The position numbers were made by a program, and so were the translations under genes. This document shows positions 24,472 through 38,616 of a DNA stretch of 64,000 bases, one piece after another. The stretch covers positions 310,001-374,000 of the forward strand of contig CAVSEP010000005.1 of the NCBI GenBank assembly GCA_963726995.1, read 5' to 3'. The notes beneath the pieces were generated by a model. The model was given only the letters and a program-made list of their open reading frames with translations. It searched no databases and was not told where the DNA came from. Numbering within the stretch: the first letter of the stretch is position 1; the number at the start of each line of letters is the position of its first letter. Source of the stretch: DAIDKA01 sp963726995 (GTDB lineage: Bacteria; Pseudomonadota; Gammaproteobacteria; Steroidobacterales; Steroidobacteraceae).

Positions 24472-25686
24472 TCAGTGGATCAGCTGGTTCATCTGGAAGA
24501 TCGGCAGCAGCATTGCAAAAACGATGCCCATGACGAACAGGCCCATCAGCACGATCAGGCCCGGACCCAGCAGGCCCACGATGGCCGTCAGCAGTCCGTC
24601 GAGTTCGCGCTCCTGGCTCAAGGCGGCGCGTTCGAGCATGTTCTCCAGCTCGCCGCTGGACTCGCCGCTTTGGATCAGATGGATGGTCATGGGCGGAAAC
24701 AGCTTGCTGATGGCGAGCGAGCGCCCGATGGAGGCCCCTTCGCTGACCCGCAAGGATGCCTCCGCCACCGCCGCGCGCATCGGCAGGTTGGTGACCACCT
24801 CGCCGGAAATCCGCAGGGCATCCAGCACCGGGACGGTGGCGCCGGTGAGAATGCTCAAGGTCCGGGTGAACCGGGCGGTGTTGAAGCCGCGGGTGAGTTT
24901 GCCGATCAGCGGCAGCCGCAGCTGCAGCAGGTGGAAGCGGCTCTTGGGGCCAGGCTTCGCGAGCCAGCGCGACAGCAGTATGAAGCCGACCACCCCGATG
25001 ATCAGGATGTAGATGCCGCGCAGCCGCAGGAAGTCGCTGACGCCGATCAGCACCCGCGTCATGAGCGGCAGTTCCGCATGGCTGGACTTGAAGACGTTCA
25101 CGACCTTGGGCACCACGTACACCAGCAGCCCCGAGACGATCATCACGCACATCACGGTCAGGGCGATCGGGTAGAGCATGGCCCCGAGAACCTTCTGGCG
25201 GATTTCCTCGCGGCTTTCGGTGTAGTCGGCCAGCCGTTCCAGCACCGTGTCGAGGTGCCCGGCCTGCTCGCCGGCCGAGACCGTGGCGCGATAGATTTCC
25301 GGGAACACGCGCGGGAAATCGGCAAAGCCGTCCGCCAGGGTGTGGCCCTCCATGACCTTGGAGCGTACGCCCAGCACGATGCTCTGCACCCGTTCCTTCT
25401 CGGTCTGCTGCGAGACGGCGAGCAGCGCCTCCTCCAGCGGCAGACCGGCCTTCACCAGGGTGGCCAGCTGGCGCGTGAACAGCGCCAGATCCGTTGCCGA
25501 GACCCGGCGCGCCAGGGAGAAACTGCGCTTTTGCGATTTTTCCTGTTCGGCGACCGCATTCACCGTGACCGGCAGCAGCTGGCGCTCGCGCAGCAGCTGG
25601 CGCACGTGGCGGGCGGTATCGCCCTCCAGGATGCCGCGGCTCTCGCGTCCGCCGCTGTCGACCGCCGTGTACTCGAATGCACCCAC
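24472..25686 (-). CDS. gspF: Type II secretion inner-membrane platform protein GspF
   Basis: 404 residues, the usual GspF size. Two T2SSF domains (about 70-190 and 270-390), each with the helix bundle and transmembrane segments: LALFTRQLATLVKAGLPLEEALLAVSQQ, then LGAMLYPIALTVMCVMIVSGLLVYVVP; the second copy is FTRTLSILTGATVPVLDALRISGEVV and ends GPGLIVLMGLFVMGIVFAMLLPIFQMNQLI. The N terminus, MGAFEYTAVDSGGRESRGILEGDTARHVRQLLRE, is typical. Last gene of a gspC-D-E-F operon, 5 bp after gspE. No gspG-M follows. Confidence 0.95.
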   Translation of the reverse strand: MGAFEYTAVDSGGRESRGILEGDTARHVRQLLRERQLLPVTVNAVAEQEKSQKRSFSLARRVSATDLALFTRQLATLVKAGLPLEEALLAVSQQTEKERVQSIVLGVRSKVMEGHTLADGFADFPRVFPEIYRATVSAGEQAGHLDTVLERLADYTESREEIRQKVLGAMLYPIALTVMCVMIVSGLLVYVVPKVVNVFKSSHAELPLMTRVLIGVSDFLRLRGIYILIIGVVGFILLSRWLAKPGPKSRFHLLQLRLPLIGKLTRGFNTARFTRTLSILTGATVPVLDALRISGEVVTNLPMRAAVAEASLRVSEGASIGRSLAISKLFPPMTIHLIQSGESSGELENMLERAALSQERELDGLLTAIVGLLGPGLIVLMGLFVMGIVFAMLLPIFQMNQLIH

Positions 25687-25691
25687 CGGTA

Positions 25692-27181
<1,490 letters not shown>

Positions 27182-27185
<4 letters not shown>

Positions 27186-29326
27186 TTCCGGTCCACGGGC
27201 GGCGGGGCGGAACTGGCGGCCGGCGGGGACGCCGCCGACGGCGGCGGCATCGGCGGCAGCACCGGCGACTTCACGCCCGGGAGCAGCGGGATGGAGAGCA
27301 GAGATTCCTCGTTGCCGACCTGGCGCTGCTCCTCGCGGATGAAGTTGTACTTGGAGTTGGTCTCGATGGCGCTTTGCGTGGAATCGTGAATGATCTGCGG
27401 GCGGATGAAGACCATCAGGTTCTTCTTCGTATGGGTCGCCGCGTGATCCTTGAACAGCTCGCCCAGCAGCGGAATGTTGCTCAGCCAGGGCACGCGCGAT
27501 TGACTGTGGTCGTATTCATTGCTGATCAAGCCGCCGATCACGATGATGCCGCCGTCTTCGATCAGCACGCTGTTGGTGATCTCGCGCTTGCTGGTGGTGA
27601 TGTCCACCGCACCGGCGGGGCTGGGCACCACGCTGGAACTTTCGATGTCGATCTTCAGGATGATGGAGTCGCCTTCGTTGATCTGCGGCGTCACCTTCAG
27701 GATGGTGCCGACCTCCTCGCGCTGGATGGTCTGGAAGGGGCTCACGTTGCCCCCGGAAGTGCCGGTATTGGTGTACTGGCCGGTGACGAAGGGCACTTCA
27801 TCCGCGGACTTCATGGTCGCTTCCTGGTGATCCATGGTACGGATGGAGGGGGTGGCGATCACATTGGAGTCCGCGTCGCTGCGCAGGGCGCGCAACATGG
27901 CCGCGAAACTGACGCCGTTCTTGGCGATGCGGCCGAAGGCCACGGTGGTACCGGTCTGCAGGGCGCTGCTGATGCTGGTCGGATTGGTGACCGCGTTGGC
28001 CAGGTCCACCAGGGTCGCCCCGCCCACCGGCGTGAGGAAGGTCGCCCCGGGGATGGTCTGGCCGTTGTTCTCGCCCCAGGTGGCCCAGTTCACGCCCAGT
28101 TCCGAGGACTTGGTCAGATTCACATCGACGATGATGGCTTCCACCAGCACCTCGGCGCGCCGGATGTCGAGCTTGTCGATGATTTCGTCGATCTGCCGGC
28201 GCACCTTGGGGGGCGCGGTGATCACCAGCGCATTGTTGGATGCATCGGCCCAGATGATGGAGTTCTTGCTCTCCTGGGCCAGCGGCGAGGCGGCGGCCGC
28301 GCCGCCTCCCGCGCCGCCGGTGGCCGCAGCCACCCCGGACAGCTGTTCCTTCAGTTTGGTCGCCAGTTTTTCGGCATCGGCATAGTGAAGGTAGCGCACC
28401 GAGGTATCACCGCCGCCCTGCTGCGGGGTATCCAGATGCGAGATCAGCACCTTGATGCGCAGCCGCGCGGAGGGCTCACCGCTGACCAGCACGCTGTTGG
28501 AGCGCTCGTCGGCGACCAGCTTCAGCGGCTGTACGCCCGGATCCTGCTGCGCCTGTCCCTGGGTCAGGGCGGTGAGCACGCGCACCACCTCGGTGGCCGA
28601 GGCGTTCTGCATCGGCATCACCTCCACGTCCGCATCCCCGACCTGGTCGATGCGCGCGATGATCTTCATGATCCGGCTCACGTTGGATTCGTGATCGGAA
28701 ATGATGATCATGTTGGCCTGGCTGTAGGCGTTGATCTGCCCCGAGGTGGGCACCAGCGGCCGCAGCACCGTGACCAGCTGCACCGCGCTGACGTTCTTCA
28801 CCGGGATCACCTGCGTCACGATCTCATCGGAGGTGGAGCTGACGCCCTCCTGCAGGTCCCGGGCACCCGGATAGAAGCGCTGGTTGGAATCCGGAACGAT
28901 CTTCATGGCGCCGCCGGCCGCGGGCACCAGGATGAAGCTATGCACGGCCAGGATGGACTGGAAGATCTCGTACATGGCCGCCGGGGTGACCGGCGTGGAG
29001 GAGCGCATGGTGACCTGCGCCCGCACTCTGGGGTCGATGATGAAGGTCTTGTGCGTGGCCATCTGCACCGCTTCGATGATGGTGCCGATGTCCGCGTTGT
29101 CGAAATTCATGGTGATGCGGGGTTCTTCGCCGCTGTTCTGATTCTTCTGGCGGCTGGCCGGGGCGGCCGCACGCGGGCCGCCGTTGCGCGGTGCACCATC
29201 CGGCGCCGCTCCGGCATCCTGGGCGAAGGCCGGACCGGGGCTGGCCAGGGGCGCGGCGGCCGCCAGCAGCACCGCAACGCTCGCCAGGGCGCTGGCCAGA
29301 ACCTTGCGTAGATCAGAAAGTGTCAT
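27182..29326 (-). CDS. gspD: Type II secretion outer-membrane secretin GspD
   Basis: 714 residues with a signal peptide (VAVLLAAAAPLASPGPAFA|QD). The N0 domain starts ITMNFDNADIGTIIEAVQMATHKTFIIDPRVRAQVTM; then the N1-N3 ring-building modules (IIISDHESNVSRIMKIIARID, LVADERSNSVLVSGEP, IIWADASNNALVITAPPKVRRQIDEIIDKLDIRRAEVLVEAIIVDV). The secretin barrel contains the conserved VPWLSNIPLLGELFK and the gate region. It forms the exit channel for folded exoproteins, plausibly including xylan-active enzymes. Sits between gspC and gspE. Confidence 0.96.
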
Positions 29327-29364
29327 CGAGAGTTCCTTACAGAGCTTGCGGCGTCGCAGGCTGC

Positions 29365-30355
29365 CTAGTGATTTTCCCGCACGGCGCGCGGTCCGCCGGA
29401 CCCCGGCGGCTGATCGGGCTGGGGCACGGCGGGGGGATCGGCCGGGGTGGCGCCCTGGGTCCCGGGCTCGGCGTTGCCACTGCTCAGCTGCTCGGCCTGG
29501 GCGGCGATTTGGGACATATTCAGGGTGATATCCTGCTGCTGGCCGTTGCGCATTACCGTGACGCGTGCCTGATCCGTGTTGCTCATGCTGCTGAAAATGT
29601 CATTACCGCGCGCCGGATCATCGAGTGCGGTGCCATTGATGGCCAGTACCAGGTCGCCGTTGCGCAGGCCCAGGCGTGGCAAACGCCCGGGCGTTCTGGC
29701 CGGGATACACCCGGTACCCCCGCAGCTTGCCTTCGGCGAAGACGGGCTGAGGCCTTAGGACATCGGAAATCAGGCCCGGTTCGTTGGAAATGGCCCGCTG
29801 CACCCGATCCAGGGCCGAGGGACCCGGCGCGGCCGAGGAGGGACCCCCGCCGGTGAACTTGTGCGGCAGCATCAGCGCCTCGATGCTGCCGTTGCGCTCC
29901 AGCAGCACCCGGTCCGCGTACACGGCATGGACCCGGGCATTGCCGGGCACGCGCTCGCCCACGGGGTAGACCTTGGCGTTGCTGGCCGAGGTGCCGATGA
30001 TGGCCAGGCCGTTCTTGGGGTCCGTGGCGGCGAAAATACCCGTCAGCACCAGCGGCATGTTGGTCTGGGGCGCATTGGCATCGTCCACCGGCGGCGGCAG
30101 CGGGGCGGCGCCGAACAGGTGCCCGTTGATCAGGGCCGACAGATCCAGCGGCGGACGGCCCGAATCGCTGCCGGCCACCGGGGCCGCAGGCAGCCGGCCG
30201 GCGCCGCTGCCGGCCAGGTGGGTGACGATCAGCGCCGCCTGTACCCCCAGGACCGCCGCCAGGGCCCAAACGGCCAGCTGTGGGGCGCGCGTGACCAGCT
30301 GGGCGCCGGATGCCGGCAAGCCAGGTGCCGCGAGCCACGAAACAGTGCTCATCAT
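29365..30355 (-). CDS. gspC: Type II secretion inner-membrane protein GspC (frame change)
   Basis: Couples the inner-membrane platform to the secretin. About 330 residues: one transmembrane helix (LAVWALAAVLGVQAALIVTHLA), the homology region (LINGHLFGAAP ... NMPLVLTGIFAATDPKNGLAIIGTSASNAKVYPVGERVPGNARVHAVYADRVLLERNG) and a C-terminal PDZ-like domain (LGLRNGDLVLAINGTALDDP ... ARVTVMRNGQQQDITLNM). The frame changes near 29683, where one extra base (GCC-A-CGCCTGGGC on the coding strand) would restore RAFARLGLRNGD. Probably a sequence error. The Pro-rich tail precedes gspD by 38 bp. Confidence 0.88.
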
Positions 30356-30550
30356 CGAACTCGCCCCTTAAGGCATCAAGGCCACGGTGCGTGCGCCAGC
30401 CGTCCCGTGGGCCATTGTGGCAGGTCCCGCAATCATAAGGGGGCTACGCTTTCGCTCTCAAGCAATTGTTTTCCAATTGTTTTCACTGTGGCCGTTTGCA
30501 GACAGTACGGGGCCCTTGTGCTGGGGTTTTGCTAACCCTATAAAGAGACC

Positions 30551-30871
30551 ATGTCGGATCCGTTTCCCGCCCGCCACGATGGCGGCGTCGTCGTCGAAGA
30601 GGCGCGACCCAAGGTCAAGCAACCGCCTCTCTACCAGGTGGTCTTACTCAATGATGATTACACCCCGATGGAATTCGTGGTCGACGTGCTGGAAAGTTTC
30701 TTCAGCCTGAACCGCCCGGCTGCCACGCGCATCATGCTGGAGGTGCATACGAAGGGTAAGGGCGTCTGCGGGGTCTTTACCTTCGAGATCGCAGAAACTA
30801 AGGTGGCCCAGGTGACAGGCTATGCGCGGGATCATCAGCATCCGCTGATGTGCACACTGGAAGAGGCGTAA
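30551..30871 (+). CDS. clpS: ClpS, adaptor for ClpAP
   Basis: 106 residues. The N-end rule adaptor delivers substrates with destabilising N-terminal residues to ClpAP. The flexible N-terminus is followed by the core PPLYQVVLLNDDYTPMEFVVDVLESFF (the NDDYTPMEF substrate-pocket motif), HTKGKGVCGVFTFEIAETK (metal-type His and Cys region) and HPLMCTLEEA. It starts the clpS-clpA operon, 13 bp before clpA. Together with aat nearby, the N-degron pathway is clustered here. Confidence 0.97.
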   Translation: MSDPFPARHDGGVVVEEARPKVKQPPLYQVVLLNDDYTPMEFVVDVLESFFSLNRPAATRIMLEVHTKGKGVCGVFTFEIAETKVAQVTGYARDHQHPLMCTLEEA

Positions 30872-30884
30872 GGAATCACACAAC

Positions 30885-33152
<2,268 letters not shown>

Positions 33153-33164
33153 GGGACTTTCGGC

Positions 33165-33383
33165 CTAGCGGCCGCGGTAGATGATGCGGCCCTTGGACAG
33201 GTCGTAGGGGGTCATTTCCACCGTGACGGCGTCCCCGGTGAGGATGCGGATGTAGTTCTTGCGCATTTTGCCCGAAATGTGGGCCGTGACGACGTGGCCG
33301 TTCTTGAGCTTCACGCGGAAGGTTGTATTGGGCAAAGTCTCGACGACCTCACCCTCCATCTGAATCGCATCTTCTTTAGACAT
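33165..33383 (-). CDS. infA: Translation initiation factor IF-1
   Basis: 72 residues: MSKEDAIQMEGEVVETLPNTTFRVKLKNGHVVTAHISGKMRKNYIRILTGDAVTVEMTPYDLSKGRIIYRGR-type S1/OB fold, full length. It assists 30S initiation. ATG 33381-33383 was chosen by homology; the frame is open 13 codons further upstream, but that part overlaps aat. The gene overlaps the 3' end of aat by 8 bp, so it is probably read through from it. Confidence 0.98.
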   Translation of the reverse strand: MSKEDAIQMEGEVVETLPNTTFRVKLKNGHVVTAHISGKMRKNYIRILTGDAVTVEMTPYDLSKGRIIYRGR

Positions 33384-34080
33384 TGGGGCGCGGATATTGC
33401 ACAAACACCGTCGCCATTGCAATGTGCTCGCGCAGCAGACCCTGGAACTGCGCCCGGGAAATCAGCCGGCTGCCCAGGCTTTGCAGATGCCGTGACGGCA
33501 ACTGGCAGTCAATGACCACGATCCCCTGCGACTGGCAGTATTCGACCAGCCGGGCCAGGGCCGCCTTGGAGGCGTCGCGTTCCCGGCTGAACATGGATTC
33601 GCCGAAGAACACATTCCCCAGACGGATGCCATACAGACCGCCCACCAGGCGCTCATCCAGCCAGGTCTCGAAGCTGTGGGCGTGTCCGAGGACGTGCAGC
33701 TGCAGGTAGGCGGCGCGCATTTCCGGCAGCAGCCAGGTGCCGGGGCTGCGGGCCCGCGGCGCCGCACAGCCGTCCAGAACCCCCTGGAAATCCTGGTCGA
33801 TGCGGCAGCTGAAGCCGCGGTTGCGCAGGGTTTTGGCGAGGCTGCGCGTGAGGCGAAACTCCGCCGGCATGAGCACGGCGCGCGGATCCGGTGACCACCA
33901 CAGCACCGGCTGGCCGGCCGAATACCAGGGGAAGATGCCGCGCTGGTAGGCGGCCAGCAGCCGCTCGCTGGACAGATCGCCGCCCGCGGCCAGCAGCCCC
34001 GCCGGATCCTCCAGCGCCCGCTCGGGGGGTGGAAAGTGATCCGGAGGGTCCGTCGGCGACAGCCAGGTGATGCTCTTCAT
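33376..34080 (-). CDS. aat: Leucyl/phenylalanyl-tRNA-protein transferase
   Basis: Adds Leu or Phe from tRNA to proteins with N-terminal Lys or Arg, creating N-degrons for ClpS-ClpAP. 234 residues. Hallmarks: LAAYQRGIFPWYSAGQPVLWWSPDPRAVL, TWLLPEMRAAYLQLHVLGHAHSFETWLDERLVGGLYGIRLGNVFFGESMFS, and IDCQLPSRHLQSLGSRLISR. ATG 34078-34080 overlaps the stop of the upstream DUF482 gene (4 bp); the frame extends further but without conservation. Confidence 0.97.
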   Translation of the reverse strand: MKSITWLSPTDPPDHFPPPERALEDPAGLLAAGGDLSSERLLAAYQRGIFPWYSAGQPVLWWSPDPRAVLMPAEFRLTRSLAKTLRNRGFSCRIDQDFQGVLDGCAAPRARSPGTWLLPEMRAAYLQLHVLGHAHSFETWLDERLVGGLYGIRLGNVFFGESMFSRERDASKAALARLVEYCQSQGIVVIDCQLPSRHLQSLGSRLISRAQFQGLLREHIAMATVFVQYPRPNV

Positions 34081-35213
34081 GTCGCGCGCCGGAACGGCAC
34101 GTGCCCTGCGACCTGGGTCGCGTAGGCATCCACGGCCGCCCCCTCGCGCACCAGGTAGTCGCGCACCGCCGAGCGAAAGCGCCGATCGCCGATGAAATGC
34201 GCCGACCAGGTCAAAGTCGGGGCAAACCCCCGGGCGACCTTGTGCTCGCCCTGTGTGCCCGGTTCGAAGCGGCGGATGCCGCGCTCGATGCAAAACTCGA
34301 TGCCCTGGTGATAGCAGGTCTCAAAGTGCAGGCTGTGGTATTCGGCGGCCGACCCCCAGTAGCGTCCGTAGAGGGCGTCCTGGCACCAGAAGAACACGGC
34401 CGCCGCCACCGGTCGGGACTTGTGGAAGGCGATCTTGAACATCAGCGCCTCCCCTAAGCTGCGGGCGATTTCACTGAAGAACTCGCGCGACAGGTAAGGC
34501 TCGTGCCCGTGGCGCAGGAAGGTGCCGCGATGGAAGGCATAGACGGTATCGAGCAGCGCGGCGTCGATATCGGTCCCGAAGCGGGTCTCGAAGCGGATGC
34601 CGGCCTCCTCGACGCGGCGGCGTTCGCGCCGGGCCTTCTTGCGCTTCTCGGCGGTGAAGGTTCCCAGGTACTGCTCGAAGTCCGTGAAGCCCTGGTTGGC
34701 CCAATGGAACTGACAGTCGCGCCGCAGCAGCCAGCCGGCCTCCACCAGCGCCTCCCGGCCGGGCTCGTCGAAGAACAGGGCATGGGCCGAGGACAGCTGC
34801 CGCTCGGCGGTGAACTCCTCGATGGCGCGGGCCAGCCGGCGGCGCACGCTCGCGCCGTCCAGATCGGGACGGATCAGCAGCCGCGCCCCGGTGGCCGGCG
34901 TGAAGGGCACGCACACCGACAGTTTCGGGTAGTAGTTGCGCCCGAATTGCGCGTAGGCCTCGGCCCAGGAGAAATCGAAGACGAACTCCCCATAGGAGTG
35001 GGCCTTGAGGAAGGCGGGCGCGGCGGCCGCGAGCCCCGCCGCATCGTGCAGGCTGATGTAGGAGGGGGTCCAGCCGCTCCCCGGCCCCACGCAGCCGGTG
35101 TGCTCCAGCGCCGCCAGGAACTCATGTCGCAGGAACGGCACGTCGGTGCCCGCCAGGGCGTTCCAGGCTTCCTTGTCCAGTTGATCGATGCTGGTGTGCT
35201 GGCGGGCGAGCAT
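34077..35213 (-). CDS. GNAT/FemAB-like protein (DUF482 family)
   Basis: 378 residues. A COG3146/DUF482 protein with a FemAB-type double GNAT fold: FLRHEFLAALEHTGCVGPGSGWTPSYISLHD at the start, FVFDFSWAEAYAQFGRNYYPKLSVCVPFTPATGARLL, and GIEFCIERGIRRFEPGTQGEHKVARGFAP near the end, all typical. The exact reaction is unknown; N-acyltransfer is predicted from the fold. It lies between trxB and aat on the same strand, 6 bp after trxB, and overlaps aat by 4 bp. Confidence 0.88.
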   Translation of the reverse strand: MLARQHTSIDQLDKEAWNALAGTDVPFLRHEFLAALEHTGCVGPGSGWTPSYISLHDAAGLAAAAPAFLKAHSYGEFVFDFSWAEAYAQFGRNYYPKLSVCVPFTPATGARLLIRPDLDGASVRRRLARAIEEFTAERQLSSAHALFFDEPGREALVEAGWLLRRDCQFHWANQGFTDFEQYLGTFTAEKRKKARRERRRVEEAGIRFETRFGTDIDAALLDTVYAFHRGTFLRHGHEPYLSREFFSEIARSLGEALMFKIAFHKSRPVAAAVFFWCQDALYGRYWGSAAEYHSLHFETCYHQGIEFCIERGIRRFEPGTQGEHKVARGFAPTLTWSAHFIGDRRFRSAVRDYLVREGAAVDAYATQVAGHVPFRRAT

Positions 35214-35219
35214 GGTCCC

Positions 35220-36188
35220 TTAAGGGTGGCCCGCCGCGTGGCTTTCCAGGTAACGATCGGCATCCAGCGCCGCCATGCACCCGGAACCGGCCGAGGTGAT
35301 GGCCTGCCGATACACATGATCGGCCACATCGCCGGCCGCGAACACCCCGGGGATGCTGGTGGCCGTGGCATTGCCCGCGGAGCCGCCGGTGCACCTGGAT
35401 GTAGCCATCGTGCATGTGCCAGCTGCCCGGCGAAGATCTGGGTGTTGGGCGAGTGGCCGATGGCGATGAACACCCCGGTCACCGGGATGACCTGGTGCGC
35501 AGAGCTGGTGGTGCCGCGAACTTTGAGGCCGCTGACGCCTGAGCCATCATCCAGCACTTCCTCGACGGCGTGATTCCACAGCAGGCTGATCTTGCCGGCG
35601 CGTTCCTGCGCGAACAGCCGATCCTGCATGATCTTCTCCGCGCGCAGCTTGTCGCGGCGGTGAACCAGGGTCACGTGCTCGGTGATGTGGGAGAGGTACA
35701 GGGCTTCCTCGACCGCGGTGTTGCCGCCGCCGACCACCGCGACCTTCTGGCCGCGGAAGAAGAACCCGTCGCAGGTCGCACAGGCGGATACGCCGCGACC
35801 GCGATTGCGCTCCTCCGAGGGCAAGCCTAAGTACTTGGCGGTGGCCCCGGTCGCAATGATCAGGGCATCGCAGGTGTACTGCTGCGAGTCACCCTGCAGC
35901 CGGATCGGGATGCTCCTTGAGGTGCGCGGTGTGAATATGGTCGTTGACGATTTCGGTGGCAAAGCGCTCGGCGTGCCGACGCATGCGCTCCATCAGCGCC
36001 GGGCCCTGCAGGCCCTCCACGTCCCCCGGCCAGTTGTCCACTTCGGTGGTGGTCATCAGCTGTCCGCCCTGTTCCACGCCGGTGATCAGCAGGGGCGCCC
36101 GATTGGCCCGCGCGGCATAAACCGCGGCGCTGTAGCCGGCGGGTCCGGAACCCAGAATGATGAGACGGCTGTGCCGTGTAGTCGACAT
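35220..36188 (-). CDS. trxB: Thioredoxin reductase (three frame changes)
   Basis: NADPH:thioredoxin oxidoreductase, FAD-dependent, about 320 residues. Pieces in order: FAD motif LIILGSGPAGYSAAVYAARA, ATGATAKYLGLPSEE, the redox-active SACATCDGFFF, the NADPH motif VAVVGGGNTAVEEALYLSHI, and the C-terminal FAD motif PGVFAAGDVADHVYRQAITSAGSGCMAALDADRYL. The reading frame changes near 35909, 35420 and 35398 (coding-strand extra base each time), which argues for sequence error in an important gene. It is divergent from ftsK. Confidence 0.93.
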
Positions 36189-36285
36189 GTATAATCGTCC
36201 TTAAATGCCCCAGATACTACGCCGCTTGTGCTTGGATCCGACTCATAAAATAAGCGCCTCGCCATTATCATTCAGGATTACATCT

Positions 36286-38612
36286 TTGGCTGACTCGACC
36301 GCGCAAGTCCGGGGCGCCCAACGATTTTCCGCCGCCGTGAGCCGGGGACTGCGGGAGAGCGCGGTCATCGCGCTGGGCGTCCTGGGCCTGGTGCTGCTGG
36401 TGGCGCTGGCCAGCTACAGCACCAATGACCCGGGCTGGTCCAAGGTTTCCGAATCCACCGCGATCCACAACCGCATCGGCCCGGTGGGCGCGTGGGTTTC
36501 GGACCTGCTGTTCTACATTTTCGGCCGCCCGTCCTTCCTCTTTCCGGTGATGATCGGCCTGGTCACCTGGGATCTGTTTCGCGCCGGCCGCCGCAGCGAA
36601 TCCCCCTCGCGCGCCAACAGCCTGGTACGCATCGCCGGGTTCGTGCTGCTGATGGTGGCCAGCTGTGGACTTGCCACCCTGCACTGGTCGGAGGGCGGCA
36701 TGCCGCACACGGCCGGCGGCGCCATCGGCGACACCGTGGGCCGGGGCCTGAAGTCCAGTCTGGAGTTTCTGGGCGCGACGCTGCTGCTGCTGGCGGCCTG
36801 GATGGCCGGTGCCTCGCTGTCCTTGGGGGTCTCGTGGCTGACGGTCATGGATCGCTTAGGCGGCCTGGAGCTGGGGCGCGCTGGCCTGGCTGCGCAGCCG
36901 CCTGATCGCGCGCCGCGAGGCAGCCGAAGGGCGCGACCGGCGCGAAGCGCGCAAGGTCAGTGTCGAGACCGAACAGAAGAAGGCCGCGACCCGCAAGCCC
37001 ACCCGCATCGAGGCGCCGCCGGCCGCGGTGGTCAAGAGCGAGCGGGTGGAGAAGGAGCGGCAGGTGCCGCTGTTCGCGGCCGCCAAACCCGGCGAACTGC
37101 CGCCGCTCAGTCTGCTGGATGATCCGCCGCCGCATAAGCCGCTGTATGCGCCCGAGGCGCTGGAGGCGATGTCGCGCCTGGTGGAAATCAAACTGCGCGA
37201 CTTCGGCGTGGAAGCCGAAGTGGTGGCGGTGCAGCCCGGACCGGTGGTGACGCGCTTTGAGCTGCGGCCGGCCCCCGGGGTCAAGGCCAGCCAGATCACC
37301 GTGCTGGCCAAGGACCTGGCGCGAGCGCTTTCGGTCATGAGCGTGCGCGTGGTGGAAGTCATCCCGGGCAAGTCGGTCATGGGACTTGAGATCGCGAACG
37401 AGAAGCGCGAGCTGGTCACCTTGGGCGAGATCATCCGCTCCAAGGCCTACGATGATGTGGCCTCGCCGCTGGCGCTGGCACTGGGCAAGGACATCGCCGG
37501 CCAGGCGATGGTGGCGGACCTGGCCAAGATGCCGCACCTGCTGATCGCCGGCACCACCGGTTCCGGCAAGTCGGTCGGCATCAACGCCATGGTGCTCTCG
37601 CTGCTGTACAAGGCGACCGCCGAGCACGTGCGGCTGATCATGATCGATCCGAAGATGCTCGAGCTGTCGGTGTACGAGGGCATTCCGCATCTGCTCGCCC
37701 CGGTGGTCACCGACATGAAGCAGGCCGCCAATGCGCTGCGCTGGTCGGTGGCCGAGATGGAACGGCGCTACCAGCTGATGTCGGCGCTCGGCGTGCGCAA
37801 CATCGCCGGCTTCAACAAACATGTGCGCGAGGCCAACGACAAGGGCAAGCCCATCCTCGATCCGGTGCTGATCCAGCGCGCCGCCAACGACCCCTCGATC
37901 GACCAGTCGACGCATCCCGCACCTGGAGCCGCTGCCCTACATCGTGGTCATCATCGATGAGCTGGCGGATCTGATGATGATCGTGGGCAAGAAGGTCGAG
38001 GAGCTCATCGCGCGCCTGGCGCAGAAGGCGCGGGCCTCCGGCATCCACCTGATCCTGGCGACCCAGCGACCCTCGGTGGACGTCATCACCGGGCTCATCA
38101 AGGCCAATATTCCCTGCCGCATCGCCTTCCAGGTCTCGGCGAAGGTCGATTCGCGCACCATCCTCGACCAGATGGGCGCGGAGACCCTGCTGGGTCATGG
38201 CGATATGCTGTACCTGCCCTCGGGCACCTCCATGCCCACGCGCTGCCACGGCGCCTTCGTGTCCGATGCGGAGGTGCACCGCGTGGTCGAGGCCCTGAAG
38301 ACGGCGACGCCGCCGAACTATGTGGAGGAAGTGCTGTCGGGTCCTTCGATGCCCATCCCGGGCATGCCGGATGAGGACAACGAGGTCGGCATGCTGGGCG
38401 GGGACTCCGAGTCCGACGCCCTGTACGACGAGGCCGTGAAGATCGTCACGCAGGAGCGCAAGCCCTCGATCTCCTATGTGCAGCGGCGCCTGAAGATCGG
38501 CTACAACCGGGCCGCGCGACTGCTCGAGGCCATGGAGAGCGCGGGCATCGTCGGGCCCCTGCAGTCAAACGGCGCGCGCGAAGTGCTGGCGCCGCCGCCC
38601 CCGGGAGGCTGA
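36286..38612 (+). CDS. ftsK: DNA translocase FtsK (two frame changes)
   Basis: Septal DNA pump, about 775 residues. N-terminal four-helix membrane domain (VIALGVLGLVLLVALASYSTNDPGWS, SDLLFYIFGRPSFLFPVMIGLVTW, IAGFVLLMVASCGLATL, LGATLLLLAAWMAGASLSL). Short linker. Motor: VAVQPGPVVTRFELRPAPGVK, Walker A LIAGTTGSGKSVGINAM, Walker B YIVVIIDELADLMMI and ARASGIHLILATQRPS. C-terminal gamma winged helix: KPSISYVQRRLKIGYNRAARLLEAMESAGIVGP. Frame shifts of +1 lie near 36885 and 37918. TTG 36286 was chosen (AGGA 9 bp upstream); an ATG at 36205 leaves no room for a promoter next to divergent trxB. Confidence 0.93.
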
Positions 38613-38616
38613 AGGG

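Noticed and set aside
36205..36285. ATG 36205 as the ftsK start
   Set aside because: It would begin 17 bp from the divergent trxB start and adds residues that do not look like FtsK; TTG 36286 has an AGGA at proper spacing.
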